Assembly (NCBI GenBank): GCA_964230965.1
Contig: CAXRJA010000014.1
Span: 1 to 6,301 of the forward strand
Direction of reading: 5' to 3'
Length of the DNA stretch: 6,301 bases
Source: UBA8290 sp964230965
GTDB lineage: Bacteria; Bacillota_I; Bacilli_A; Acholeplasmatales; Acholeplasmataceae
In this document: piece after piece, positions 1-6,250 of the stretch
Layout of the letters: the number at the start of each line of letters is the position of its first letter
Numbering within the stretch: the first letter of the stretch is position 1
The notes under the pieces: generated by a model
What the model saw: the letters and a program-made list of their open reading frames with translations, nothing else
Told to the model about the DNA's origin: nothing
Databases searched by the model: none
Translations under genes and position numbers: made by a program

Positions 1-23
1 AGAAAAAAATAATCTTCATAAAG

Positions 24-53
24 AAAGCACCTTCAATAAGAAGGTGCTTTTTT
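24..53. terminator. Intrinsic terminator, probably bidirectional
   Basis: An 11-bp perfect stem (24-34 with 40-50) encloses a five-base AATAA loop. On the + strand the right arm runs into six T (48-53), a good terminator for a rightward gene ending just left of the window. On the - strand the hairpin starts at the pheA stop codon, but the T-run is interrupted (TTTCTTT), so termination of the leftward operon is plausible but weaker. The rightward role is inferred because the upstream gene is not in the window. Confidence 0.8.
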
Positions 54-822
54 AATAATGTCCCAAAAACTTAACATCGAACTTAGATGCCATATGTTTT
101 ATAACTGTGTCGAGCGCATTTAAAGTAGAAGTTGTCATATCAATTTCAATGTAGAAATGATATTTCTTATCTATTTTTTTATTCGGTCTTGATAATATCG
201 CAGATAAGTTGATGTGATGCTGTTGAAATTGACCGAGGATATCATATAACAAACCTGGTCGATCGACATGAGGTGTGACTAATAAAGATGCTTTTTTAAA
301 AGTTTCATAATTAGGATGTAAGGAAATACATGCAAAACGTGTTTGGTTATGAGAAAAATCTTCAATATGATCTATGTGAGGTAGTTTATCATCTACTAAA
401 TGCATGGGAACGATCGCCACACTTTCTTCATCAATATGTTTGATCGAGTCAGAATTTGATGGTGTTGTAATGATATTGAGTGATTTATAATCGGATAAAA
501 ATTGTTGACATTGCTGTTGGGAAACAAATTGAGCATAAATTTTTTTTGCTTGCACGATATTCCCAACACATCCAAATGCAATGGGTAATGTATGTGTCTT
601 GAAAATATATCCAGTATGCTTAATAAGACCATCTAACGTTTGATAAACAAACCCATCAGTTGAGTTTTCTAATGGTACAAGAATATCTGTATCATTAGAT
701 AAGCTATCAAAGACAGATTGCAAATTTTTTTCATAGTGGATATTGTGTGTATGTGTGTAATGCATGGTTGCACATACTTCTGAAAACGAGCCCTTTGGAC
801 CAAGTGTTACGAGTTTTTTCAT
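52..822 (-). CDS. pheA: Prephenate dehydratase (monofunctional, with ACT domain)
   Basis: This cytoplasmic enzyme converts prephenate to phenylpyruvate, the committed step to phenylalanine. The 256 residues hold an N-terminal dehydratase domain (about 3-165) and a C-terminal ACT domain (about 178-255); no chorismate mutase domain is attached. Diagnostic motifs are LGPKGSFSE near the N-terminus, VPLENSTDG (49-57), and NQTRF (159-163), which carries the conserved Thr-Arg-Phe catalytic motif. In the ACT domain, DRPGLLYDIL is followed by NLSAILSRP; the usual GAL and ESRP phenylalanine-binding motifs appear here as GLL and LSRP, so feedback control may differ. The length is slightly below the usual 270-285. 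The ATG overlaps the TGA of the preceding gene (ATGA), and no strong ribosome site precedes it, so translation is probably coupled. It is the last gene of a leftward three-gene operon whose other members have no obvious link to aromatic amino acids. Identification is firm; the regulatory consequence is inference. Confidence 0.95.
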   Translation of the reverse strand: MKKLVTLGPKGSFSEVCATMHYTHTHNIHYEKNLQSVFDSLSNDTDILVPLENSTDGFVYQTLDGLIKHTGYIFKTHTLPIAFGCVGNIVQAKKIYAQFVSQQQCQQFLSDYKSLNIITTPSNSDSIKHIDEESVAIVPMHLVDDKLPHIDHIEDFSHNQTRFACISLHPNYETFKKASLLVTPHVDRPGLLYDILGQFQQHHINLSAILSRPNKKIDKKYHFYIEIDMTTSTLNALDTVIKHMASKFDVKFLGHY

Positions 823-1475
823 ATGTGAAACTTTCTTTTAATTGCTTCGAAAATAGGACGAATATTAAAAAATATGAGTCCTAAAATTACACTAATTGAC
901 ACTAAAAAAGTAATTTGTGTTGGTAATGGATCACGGATCCATCCTATTAAATAAAATCCATATGGAATAATCCCTAAAATACTAAGTAAAAATACATGAT
1001 AACCATCGTCATGATCACGATTTTTTTTAAATAAAATGACGATTGTATAAAGTAATATATTGACACCTAAAACAATTGGAATGACGAAGTCAAGCGCCCA
1101 AACTGTTTCACTTATGAGGAGTCCAATACTAAAGAGTAAAATCAATGTGAGTAACAGAATTTTTGTCACTTTAAGTGTCCAAAATTCAGATAAGAATACG
1201 AAGGATGCCATGATAATTGCATATAAATGGATGACACCTGCGATTAAAGAGAAAGATGCATCTTGATTTTGAATGTCAATAAAAAACAAGATGATGAAAC
1301 TAAGAATGTTTAAATAAATAAAACCTTTAAATATTTTCGTATTATCTTTAGGCTTTGTAAAGTTTGGAAAAGAAACAGTAGTTTTAGTTTTATCAGATTC
1401 TAATGGGTTTCCACACAAGACACATTTTGTTTGTGGAGTTTCATATTGAAGATGACATTGTTTACAATAAGACAT
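819..1475 (-). CDS. Zinc-ribbon six-helix membrane protein (DUF6320-like)
   Basis: A 218-residue protein of unknown function. The N-terminus is a small zinc ribbon with two CxxC knuckles (C4/C7 and C18/C21, the second followed by GNPL), then a polar linker to about residue 48. Six hydrophobic segments follow, at about 51-68, 75-95, 103-121, 127-149, 159-180 and 187-205, ending in a basic tail that should lie in the cytoplasm. The architecture resembles the DUF6320 family of Bacillota, which from memory is often found beside a condensation-fold acyltransferase exactly as here; I could not search for this. The ATG is well supported by a GAGGAG site 7 bases upstream that lies inside the preceding gene. 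The gene overlaps the acyltransferase by 14 bases and pheA by 4. A role as membrane partner of the acyltransferase is inference from this coupling. Confidence 0.85.
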   Translation of the reverse strand: MSYCKQCHLQYETPQTKCVLCGNPLESDKTKTTVSFPNFTKPKDNTKIFKGFIYLNILSFIILFFIDIQNQDASFSLIAGVIHLYAIIMASFVFLSEFWTLKVTKILLLTLILLFSIGLLISETVWALDFVIPIVLGVNILLYTIVILFKKNRDHDDGYHVFLLSILGIIPYGFYLIGWIRDPLPTQITFLVSISVILGLIFFNIRPIFEAIKRKFHI

Positions 1476-2739
1476 CGTATCTCTCCTCGTAGTTGGATAT
1501 CACCCGCATCTTTAAGTTATGAAGATAGAATGTATCAACGATTTTTTTCATAATCGAGTGGTCTTTTAATCGCGACGCTAAATTTAGTTGCAAGGTATCT
1601 TGATAGCTAATTAAAGAGATACCTAGACCATAGCCACCAATGATAAAGTTAATGTCAGAAATGTAAGGTACCATAGATTGAGGACATTTTGCTTGACCCA
1701 AATTAGAGAAAGAAGCAGTATTGATTTTAGTTCCTAATATGTCATAACCAATTTTAAAGGCAATATTTTTTACAAAGAATGGCATAATTCTTAGTAACCA
1801 TACTTTTTCTAAAGAAACATACCCAGATAATCTAGAAACGAGTTGTTCAGTTGTAAGCTGTTCTTTAAATTGAGTTTTAGTAATATCAATAATTTCTTCA
1901 AATGTTAATTTTGATTGTTTAGGATAGAAAACAGTTTTTAAATACATGGAAAAGTTTCTTAGTGTAACAGATTTAAAATAAGGTCGTAAATTAATGGGAA
2001 TAAAAAGTTTGATAGGCTTTTTTTGTTGAGCAAAATGTAAACTTTCTTGCATCATTGCATAAACAACAACTGAAGAGACATATTGGGTAATTGTAGCATC
2101 ATAAGATTTTGCAATCTTTTTCATCTCATTGACAGAAAACTTTAAACTAAACAAATGTGAAAATTGATATTTATAAGTTTCATTTTTAAGGTGAAACGCA
2201 TGTTCCTCACGCATTTTTTTGACAGATTTTTTGTCATAATTTGAAACAAACGCATCTTCATTTTCTTTTGGTTGAATCGGACGTCTACCTAAAATCATGC
2301 CTTCAGGATCTAAGTCATGACCAAGTAATGTTAAATATTCATAAACAATGGAAAGCAAAAATTGATATGCACCATTGCCATCTGTTAAGGCATGAAATGT
2401 TTCTAATGTGATACGATTATTAAAGTAATACACTTTAAATAAATAGTGTTGATTTTTACTAGGGTGAAAATATTTGGTAATGATTGCAGGTTCTTTTTCC
2501 ACTTTAAAATATGTGTTGTTTGAATCGAAATATTGCCAGAAAATACCTGTTTTGATTTTGACTGCAAATGCTTCAAATCTTGGAATCACAAGATTGACTG
2601 CTTGTTCTAATCGTTCAGGATTGACATCTTTATACAAAGACATACTTAAACGGAACACATTGGAGCGTTCTTGATTGGAAATGGATGGAAATACCTTTCC
2701 AGCGTTATCAATTTTAAACCAGTAACGTTTTTTTATCAT
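1462..2739 (-). CDS. Condensation-fold acyltransferase (alcohol acetyltransferase-like)
   Basis: A 425-residue soluble protein of the CoA-dependent acyltransferase superfamily (the fold of alcohol acetyltransferases, PapA proteins and NRPS condensation domains). The catalytic HxxxDG motif is HALTDG (116-121), in the expected context of a strand followed by a helix. An INLR segment (249-252) and SNLG (345-348) lie where the superfamily has its conserved second-half motifs. The opening, with YWFKIDNAGKVFP and then SNVFRLS, is typical of the Bacillota subgroup annotated as alcohol acetyltransferase or hypothetical. Acyl donor and acceptor cannot be told from sequence. The ATG is preceded on the - strand by GAGG (2744-2747). 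It is the first gene of a leftward operon and overlaps the zinc-ribbon membrane protein by 14 bases, suggesting they work together, perhaps on a membrane lipid or envelope substrate (inference). Family assignment is good; the specific activity is unknown. Confidence 0.85.
   Translation of the reverse strand: MIKKRYWFKIDNAGKVFPSISNQERSNVFRLSMSLYKDVNPERLEQAVNLVIPRFEAFAVKIKTGIFWQYFDSNNTYFKVEKEPAIITKYFHPSKNQHYLFKVYYFNNRITLETFHALTDGNGAYQFLLSIVYEYLTLLGHDLDPEGMILGRRPIQPKENEDAFVSNYDKKSVKKMREEHAFHLKNETYKYQFSHLFSLKFSVNEMKKIAKSYDATITQYVSSVVVYAMMQESLHFAQQKKPIKLFIPINLRPYFKSVTLRNFSMYLKTVFYPKQSKLTFEEIIDITKTQFKEQLTTEQLVSRLSGYVSLEKVWLLRIMPFFVKNIAFKIGYDILGTKINTASFSNLGQAKCPQSMVPYISDINFIIGGYGLGISLISYQDTLQLNLASRLKDHSIMKKIVDTFYLHNLKMRVISNYEERYDVLL
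1483..1488 (-). promoter_or_regulatory. Shine-Dalgarno site within the upstream gene
   Basis: On the - strand, GAGGAG sits 7 bases before the ATG at 1475. It lies in the last codons of the acyltransferase gene (Glu-Glu codons), so the downstream start is served while the upstream gene is still being read. This fixes the start of the zinc-ribbon protein and supports translational coupling. Confidence 0.85.
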
Positions 2740-2847
2740 CTTGCCTCAGTATGACAATTATAACTTTTTTTTACATATTCATTTACTATTATACTAAATA
2801 TTTATAAAAAAAGTATTAATTTGAGATAATTGAATTGAGGTGAGCAC
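2740..2847. promoter_or_regulatory. Divergent promoter region between the acyltransferase and dioxygenase operons
   Basis: This 108-base, very AT-rich gap must hold the start signals of both divergent operons. On the - strand there are two perfect TATAAT boxes (2788-2793 and 2757-2762). The first is better placed, giving a leader of about 40 bases, but neither has a good -35. On the + strand the candidates are TTTACT (2782-2787) with TATAAA (2803-2808), spacer 15, which is poor. I see no clear match to the known MhqR operator of Bacillus (a palindrome around ATCTCGA). Only the region, not an exact promoter, is supported. Confidence 0.5.
2837..2843 (+). promoter_or_regulatory. Strong Shine-Dalgarno site
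   Basis: GAGGTGA lies 4 bases before the ATG at 2848 (7 bases if counted from GAGG). It is a near-perfect match to the 16S anti-SD and fixes the start of the ring-cleaving dioxygenase. Confidence 0.85.
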
Positions 2848-3810
2848 ATGTTAGAAACAACAGGAATTCATCATGTCACAGCTATGACGTCTGATGCTGA
2901 AAAAATATATCAATTTATGACAGGCATCCTGGGGTTAAGACTCGCGAAAAAAACAGTGAATCAAGATGATATTCATACATATCATTTATTTTTTACAGAT
3001 GCAAATGGGTCTCCTGGAACAGATTTAACGTTTTTTGATTTTCCTCATTCGAGAAAACGATCCTTAGGAAAAAATTCAATTCAAACAATTGGATTAAGAG
3101 TGAAAAATAAAGATGCTTTGCTATATTTTAAAACACGCTTTGAAAAGCATCTTATTTCACATGGAAATATCGAAACATTATTTGATATGACAACCTTACC
3201 ATTTCAAGATTTTGATGGACAGCATTACATACTTGTTTCAGATGAAGGACATTACACAGATGGTCTTACAGTGCCATGGCATGACACAGATATTCCAGAA
3301 GATTATCGTATTTTAGGACTTGGACCGATTGAATTTATTGTACATGATTTAGATGTCATGTCAAAAGTTATGAGGGATATGATGCATTTTAAATTAGTAA
3401 CGATTGAAGATGATGTTGCATTATATGAAACATACAAGGGTGGCAATGCCGCACGAGTGATCGTTAGAGAAGAAAAGCATTTACCTCTTGCCATTCAAGG
3501 TTTTGGTGGTGTCCATCATGTTGCTTTTAGAGTAAAAGATGATGATGCGTTATGTCAATGGATCGAGCATTTAAATAGAATTCCTGCAAGACATTCTGGA
3601 TATGTCGACCGTTTTTATTTTCATTCTCTATATACTCGATTACATCAAGGCATATTATTTGAGTTTGCTACAGATGGTCCTGGTTTTGAAGATGACGAAG
3701 AAGATTTAGAACACCTTGGAACAACACTTGCCTTACCACCAAAACTTAGACCTTACCGAAAACAAATAGAAGCACAAATTAAACCCATAAAAACGAGTAA
3801 AGCATCATGA
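2848..3810 (+). CDS. Ring-cleaving dioxygenase, VOC/glyoxalase superfamily (MhqE/MhqO/MhqA family)
   Basis: A 320-residue cytoplasmic protein made of two VOC (glyoxalase-fold) modules. The first opens with GIHHVTAM (6-13) and continues through GLRLAKKTVNQDD and the PGTDLTFF strand (56-63). The second holds GVHHVAFRV (221-229) and FEFATDGPGF (271-280). The His pairs at 8-9 and 223-224 and Glu272 are the likely metal ligands, by analogy with the superfamily. The C-terminal LPPKLRPYRKQIEA is the usual family ending, and the length is full. In Bacillus subtilis the relatives MhqA, MhqE and MhqO belong to the MhqR regulon and are induced by 2-methylhydroquinone and catechol. The next gene is an MhqD-type hydrolase overlapping by ATGA, matching the mhqE-mhqD pair, so MhqE is the nearest analogue. 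Paralogues cannot be separated by eye, so no symbol is given. The actual substrate is unproven. Confidence 0.9.
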   Translation: MLETTGIHHVTAMTSDAEKIYQFMTGILGLRLAKKTVNQDDIHTYHLFFTDANGSPGTDLTFFDFPHSRKRSLGKNSIQTIGLRVKNKDALLYFKTRFEKHLISHGNIETLFDMTTLPFQDFDGQHYILVSDEGHYTDGLTVPWHDTDIPEDYRILGLGPIEFIVHDLDVMSKVMRDMMHFKLVTIEDDVALYETYKGGNAARVIVREEKHLPLAIQGFGGVHHVAFRVKDDDALCQWIEHLNRIPARHSGYVDRFYFHSLYTRLHQGILFEFATDGPGFEDDEEDLEHLGTTLALPPKLRPYRKQIEAQIKPIKTSKAS

Positions 3811-4412
3811 TACATCATGTATTTGAAAAAGGTACAAGTAAAGACGTCATTATTTTATTACATGGTACAGGTGGTAATGAAAGAGATTTACTACAGTTGT
3901 CAAACTACATTTCTAAAGAGGCAACTAAAATTGGCATAAGAGGTCGTATTTTAGAATCTGGAATGCCTAGATATTTCAAACGTTTGTCTCCTGGTGTATT
4001 TGACCTTGAGAATTTGATAGAGGAAACACATTGGTTATATCAAACAATTGTTGAATTGTTAGACCAATATGAACTTAAACAATATAACATTCATGTCCTT
4101 GGATACTCTAATGGAGCAAACATCGCATCTGCTATTAATTTTTTTTATCCAACATTATTTAGAACATCGATTTTATTTCATCCTATGAAACCTTTCGAAC
4201 AATTTGATTATCCAGAGTTACATTCTCAACACATTTTTATTGGTGCAGGAAAAAATGATCCAATTGTATCGCAACAGCAAACATTTGATTTAGCTACTAT
4301 TTATCAGAAACATGGCGCAGAAGTAGAGGTTTTTTGGTCACATAGTGGGCATCAAATTACACAACAAGCAATACTTGAAGCACATCAATTTTTCAATAAA
4401 AAAAACACTTGA
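3807..4412 (+). CDS. mhqD: MhqD-type alpha/beta hydrolase (carboxylesterase family)
   Basis: A 201-residue cytoplasmic serine hydrolase of the phospholipase/carboxylesterase group. An oxyanion-side segment LLHGTGGNERDLL (17-29) precedes the nucleophile elbow GYSNGAN (99-105, Ser101). Asp151 in KNDPIV and His182 in GHQIT complete the triad. Other family signatures are IRGRILESGMPRYFKRL (44-60) and FHPM. The length fits the family's roughly 200 residues. The ATG overlaps the dioxygenase stop as ATGA and lacks a strong ribosome site of its own, so the two are probably co-translated. In Bacillus, MhqD is co-expressed with the dioxygenase MhqE and protects against quinone-type electrophiles; the same role is inferred here. 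The natural ester substrate is unknown. The stop codon lies within the stem-loop of the downstream terminator. Confidence 0.9.
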   Translation: MIHHVFEKGTSKDVIILLHGTGGNERDLLQLSNYISKEATKIGIRGRILESGMPRYFKRLSPGVFDLENLIEETHWLYQTIVELLDQYELKQYNIHVLGYSNGANIASAINFFYPTLFRTSILFHPMKPFEQFDYPELHSQHIFIGAGKNDPIVSQQQTFDLATIYQKHGAEVEVFWSHSGHQITQQAILEAHQFFNKKNT

Positions 4413-4426
4413 AAAGGTGTTTTTTT
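4399..4426. terminator. Bidirectional intrinsic terminator between convergent genes
   Basis: A 12-bp stem (4399-4410 with 4415-4426, one T-G pair) closes on a GAAA tetraloop. The + strand ends in seven T (4420-4426). The - strand reads into eight T (complement of 4398-4405). It overlaps the mhqD TGA (4410-4412) on one side and the pcp TAA (4425-4427) on the other, so one element ends both operons with only 12 bases between the genes. Confidence 0.9.
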
Positions 4427-4955
4427 AATAGTTTAGAATCATTTGTAAAGCTTTTAAACTTTTATCTAAACAAGTAACATCATTTGGTACGTGAATGAAG
4501 CCACATGGAATCGTTAAGTTTAACCGCATCACTCTGTAAAATAAATCATTACATACATACGTACCTGCATGATAGCTATCATTATAAGGAGTGTGTTCTT
4601 GTTGAAGTATTTTTGAAAAATGATCTAAAGGCAAAGTTGATTCCAAACTTAATGGACCATCATCTATAGGAATATTTAAAGGTTGATATCCTGAATTATC
4701 AGGAATTCTAGCATGCATCATATTTAAGGCGACATGTTCGAGATGTAGTACTTTATTTGGACCTTCTCCAAGCATGATAATCATATCATAGTGATGCGTT
4801 TTTAGATGATTTTCTAATGTTTGAAATGCTTTCTTAAAAGCAACAGGTAAAATAAGTCTTTGAACATGTTCTAAGGTTATTAGTTTTGCAATCTTTTCAG
4901 ATTGGTTATCACCTTTTTGATTAAAAGCCTCAAAAGCAGTTACTAGAATGTTCAT
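4425..4955 (-). CDS. pcp: Pyroglutamyl-peptidase I (C15 cysteine peptidase), short divergent form
   Basis: The family removes N-terminal pyroglutamate from peptides in the cytoplasm. Counted from the ATG at 4955, the protein has 176 residues. The catalytic residues are all present: Glu73 in LEHVALN, Cys135 in GTYVCN (131-136) and His155 in GFIHVP (152-157), along with ARIPDN (82-87) and the STLP segment. It is shorter than the usual 200-215, losing residues mainly after the active-site His. The N-terminal glycine-rich motif (TGFxPFG, then NPS) is altered to TAFEAFN and NQS. A GTG at 4964 would add three residues (MAP), but the ATG gives the family-like MNILVT start and an ATGA overlap with the upstream membrane-protein stop, so it is preferred. 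No strong ribosome site is visible for either, implying coupling. Activity is likely but substrate preference could have drifted. The symbol follows the family. Confidence 0.85.
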   Translation of the reverse strand: MNILVTAFEAFNQKGDNQSEKIAKLITLEHVQRLILPVAFKKAFQTLENHLKTHHYDMIIMLGEGPNKVLHLEHVALNMMHARIPDNSGYQPLNIPIDDGPLSLESTLPLDHFSKILQQEHTPYNDSYHAGTYVCNDLFYRVMRLNLTIPCGFIHVPNDVTCLDKSLKALQMILNY

Positions 4956-5470
4956 AGGTGCCACGTCATTAAGTGTTTGAAAGGTATTCCATCAGCACCC
5001 AGAAAATAAGGTGTGATAAGTAAGATGATAAAATCAATGGTCATGATATGTACGAACTGATCATTTAAAAAAAATTGATAATAATCGCGTATATTACCAA
5101 ATAATATACCGACAATTGTCATTAATAATAACATAATCGGAAGTACGATGAATCCTCTTTTTTGAAATTTTGATAAAGGTTTTTGAGAGCCTTTAGTTAG
5201 AAGAAGTGCTGGGATTGTTGCAAATGCACCGAACATAAAACTTAATCCATATAAACCATAAACATATGTTTTTTGTTTTTCATAAGTGGATGCAAAAAGT
5301 ATATAGTAAACAGGAAAAACTCCGAGCATATTAAATACCATCACAAGAAGCATATCACCTTGAAATGTAAATAGAGTCATAAAATCTAATGTTACAGGTC
5401 GATTAAATGCAAGACTCACTATTGAATATATAACAAAGACACCGTAGATTATAATTAATTTTTTATGCAT
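4952..5470 (-). CDS. Five-helix integral membrane protein of unknown function
   Basis: I do not recognise this protein. From the ATG at 5470 it has 172 residues with five predicted membrane segments at about 4-22, 39-60, 70-91, 107-125 and 138-157, and a basic cytoplasm-like loop at 93-106 (TKGSQKPLSKFQKR). The last helix region contains TIDFIILLITPYFLGADG, with acidic residues at its start and just after it. No catalytic motif or signal-peptidase site is apparent. A TTG at 5476 would add two residues, but the ATG has a GGGG-containing ribosome site (5477-5480) six bases upstream and is preferred. A near-consensus promoter lies just upstream. It is the first gene of a two-gene operon and overlaps pcp by ATGA, hinting at a shared process such as peptide handling (weak inference). 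Confidence 0.8.
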   Translation of the reverse strand: MHKKLIIIYGVFVIYSIVSLAFNRPVTLDFMTLFTFQGDMLLVMVFNMLGVFPVYYILFASTYEKQKTYVYGLYGLSFMFGAFATIPALLLTKGSQKPLSKFQKRGFIVLPIMLLLMTIVGILFGNIRDYYQFFLNDQFVHIMTIDFIILLITPYFLGADGIPFKHLMTWHL

Positions 5471-5501
5471 ATCCAACCCCAGTTAATGTTTTCTTTATCG
5501 T

Positions 5502-5530
5502 ATTTTATGTGAAATAAGACGATAAGTCAA
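5502..5530 (-). promoter_or_regulatory. Sigma-70-type promoter for the membrane protein-pcp operon
   Basis: On the - strand, TTGACT (5525-5530) and TAAAAT (5502-5507) are separated by exactly 17 bases, each box one mismatch from consensus. Transcription should begin near 5495, giving a leader of about 25 bases before the ATG at 5470. This is the best promoter in the window. Confidence 0.8.
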
Positions 5531-5546
5531 ATCAAAATCTTGAACA

Positions 5547-5555
5547 TGCTATAAT
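5547..5555 (+). promoter_or_regulatory. Extended -10 promoter for the UbiB-like gene
   Basis: TGCTATAAT is a perfect extended -10 (TG at 5547-5548, TATAAT at 5550-5555). The -35 position (about 5527-5532, TCAAAT) is poor, as extended -10 promoters tolerate. The expected start near 5562 leaves a very short leader before the ATG at 5574. The -35 zone coincides with that of the opposing leftward promoter. Confidence 0.6.
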
Positions 5556-5563
5556 TTTTGTGT

Positions 5564-5568
5564 AGGAG
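5564..5568 (+). promoter_or_regulatory. Shine-Dalgarno site of the UbiB-like gene
   Basis: AGGAG lies five bases before the ATG at 5574. It is the only strong site in the area and fixes the start of the gene. Confidence 0.8.
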
Positions 5569-5573
5569 AAACT

Positions 5574-6240
5574 ATGCGATTTTTTGCTTTTATTAGACTA
5601 TTTAAAACTATTTTTAATAAAAAAAGATTACCAAATATTGCCTGGATTGAAAAACAAGGGCTTCTTTTTGTTAAAATCGCACAAACATTTGCATTAAGAA
5701 TTGACTTTTTAACCCCCGAGACAACGCTTCATTTACAGAAATTATATACACAAGCATCATTAAAATTTCATTCTATTGAAGATATTAAAAAAGCTTTACC
5801 ACAAAACGTTATTAATGAAATAGAAACATTAGAAGAAACACCAATAGGTGTTGCTTCTATCGGACAAGTTCATAAAGCGACATTAAAAGATGGAAGTATT
5901 GTTGCAATTAAATTGATTAATCAAAATTTAGAGAAAAAGTTTTTAAAAGATGTGCGTGCATTTAGACGTTTTATCGCATTTATCACTTTCTTTTATCCTA
6001 AACTTCATAAAGTCGCTGATCCATTAGGCGTACTTGAACACATTGAATCATATACACTCGCAGAACTCGATTTAACAACAGAAATCAAACATACTCAAAC
6101 ACTAAAACAAGTAAAAACTCAATATGAAAACACATTTGACTTCACAACATTACAATTTCCAGAATATATAGAAGCATTATCGAGTAAATATGTACTTGTA
6201 TCAAAATTTATTGAAGGCATGCCTGGAGATCAACTTTTAA
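5574..6240 (+). CDS. UbiB/ABC1/AarF-family atypical kinase-like protein, 3' part missing
   Basis: About 222 native residues are visible of a family usually 430-560 long. The order of motifs matches UbiB/ABC1 proteins. The KxGQ-motif region is FVKIAQTFALRIDFLTPE (32-49), with Ala in place of the usual Gly. An Ala/Gly loop follows, PIGVASIGQVHKA (90-102), replacing the normal kinase P-loop. The lysine of VAIK is Lys113. The ExD motif region is ELDLTTE (164-170), and the hinge-like VLVSKFIEGM is at 207-216. The catalytic loop and metal-binding Asp are not in the window. The family supports ubiquinone synthesis in proteobacteria, but related proteins occur in bacteria without ubiquinone and probably act in lipid or isoprenoid homeostasis. 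After about Leu222 the sequence turns GC-rich and loses similarity, so the open frame to the window end is not genuine protein. The start is supported by AGGAG. The gene was not flagged as a complete ORF because it has no stop in the window. Confidence 0.85.
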
Positions 6241-6250
6241 GGGCTTTTTC
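6239..6250. other. Chimeric junction (composition and frame break)
   Basis: AT-rich sequence continuing the UbiB-like frame ends at about 6240, and by 6249 the DNA is strongly GC-rich. The bases in between (GGGCTTTTT) could belong to either side, so the exact breakpoint is uncertain within about ten bases. No repeat, insertion-sequence end or attachment site is visible here. Confidence 0.8.

Noticed and set aside
396..632. Leftward open frame inside pheA in another frame
   Set aside because: It is fully contained in a gene with clear family motifs; its own translation shows no motif and it has no ribosome site.
744..758. TG-rich tract (TGTGTGTATGTGTGT) as a possible phase-variable repeat
   Set aside because: It is interrupted and only 15 bases, and it simply encodes part of a Tyr-Thr-His-Thr-His stretch in an otherwise normal pheA; slippage is unlikely to be a switch.
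1060..1266. Rightward open frame opposite the zinc-ribbon membrane protein gene
   Set aside because: It is antisense to a well-supported gene, with no recognisable domain and no promoter or ribosome site.
2474..2674. Rightward open frame opposite the 5' end of the acyltransferase gene
   Set aside because: It is the shadow of a conserved N-terminal domain on the other strand.
3303..3494. Leftward open frame opposite the dioxygenase gene
   Set aside because: The dioxygenase motifs on the + strand explain the sequence; nothing supports an antisense protein.
1..6240. Use of TGA as tryptophan (mycoplasma code)
   Set aside because: Trp is encoded by TGG in the acyltransferase, and TGA acts as the stop for the dioxygenase, the hydrolase and both membrane proteins at sensible family ends.
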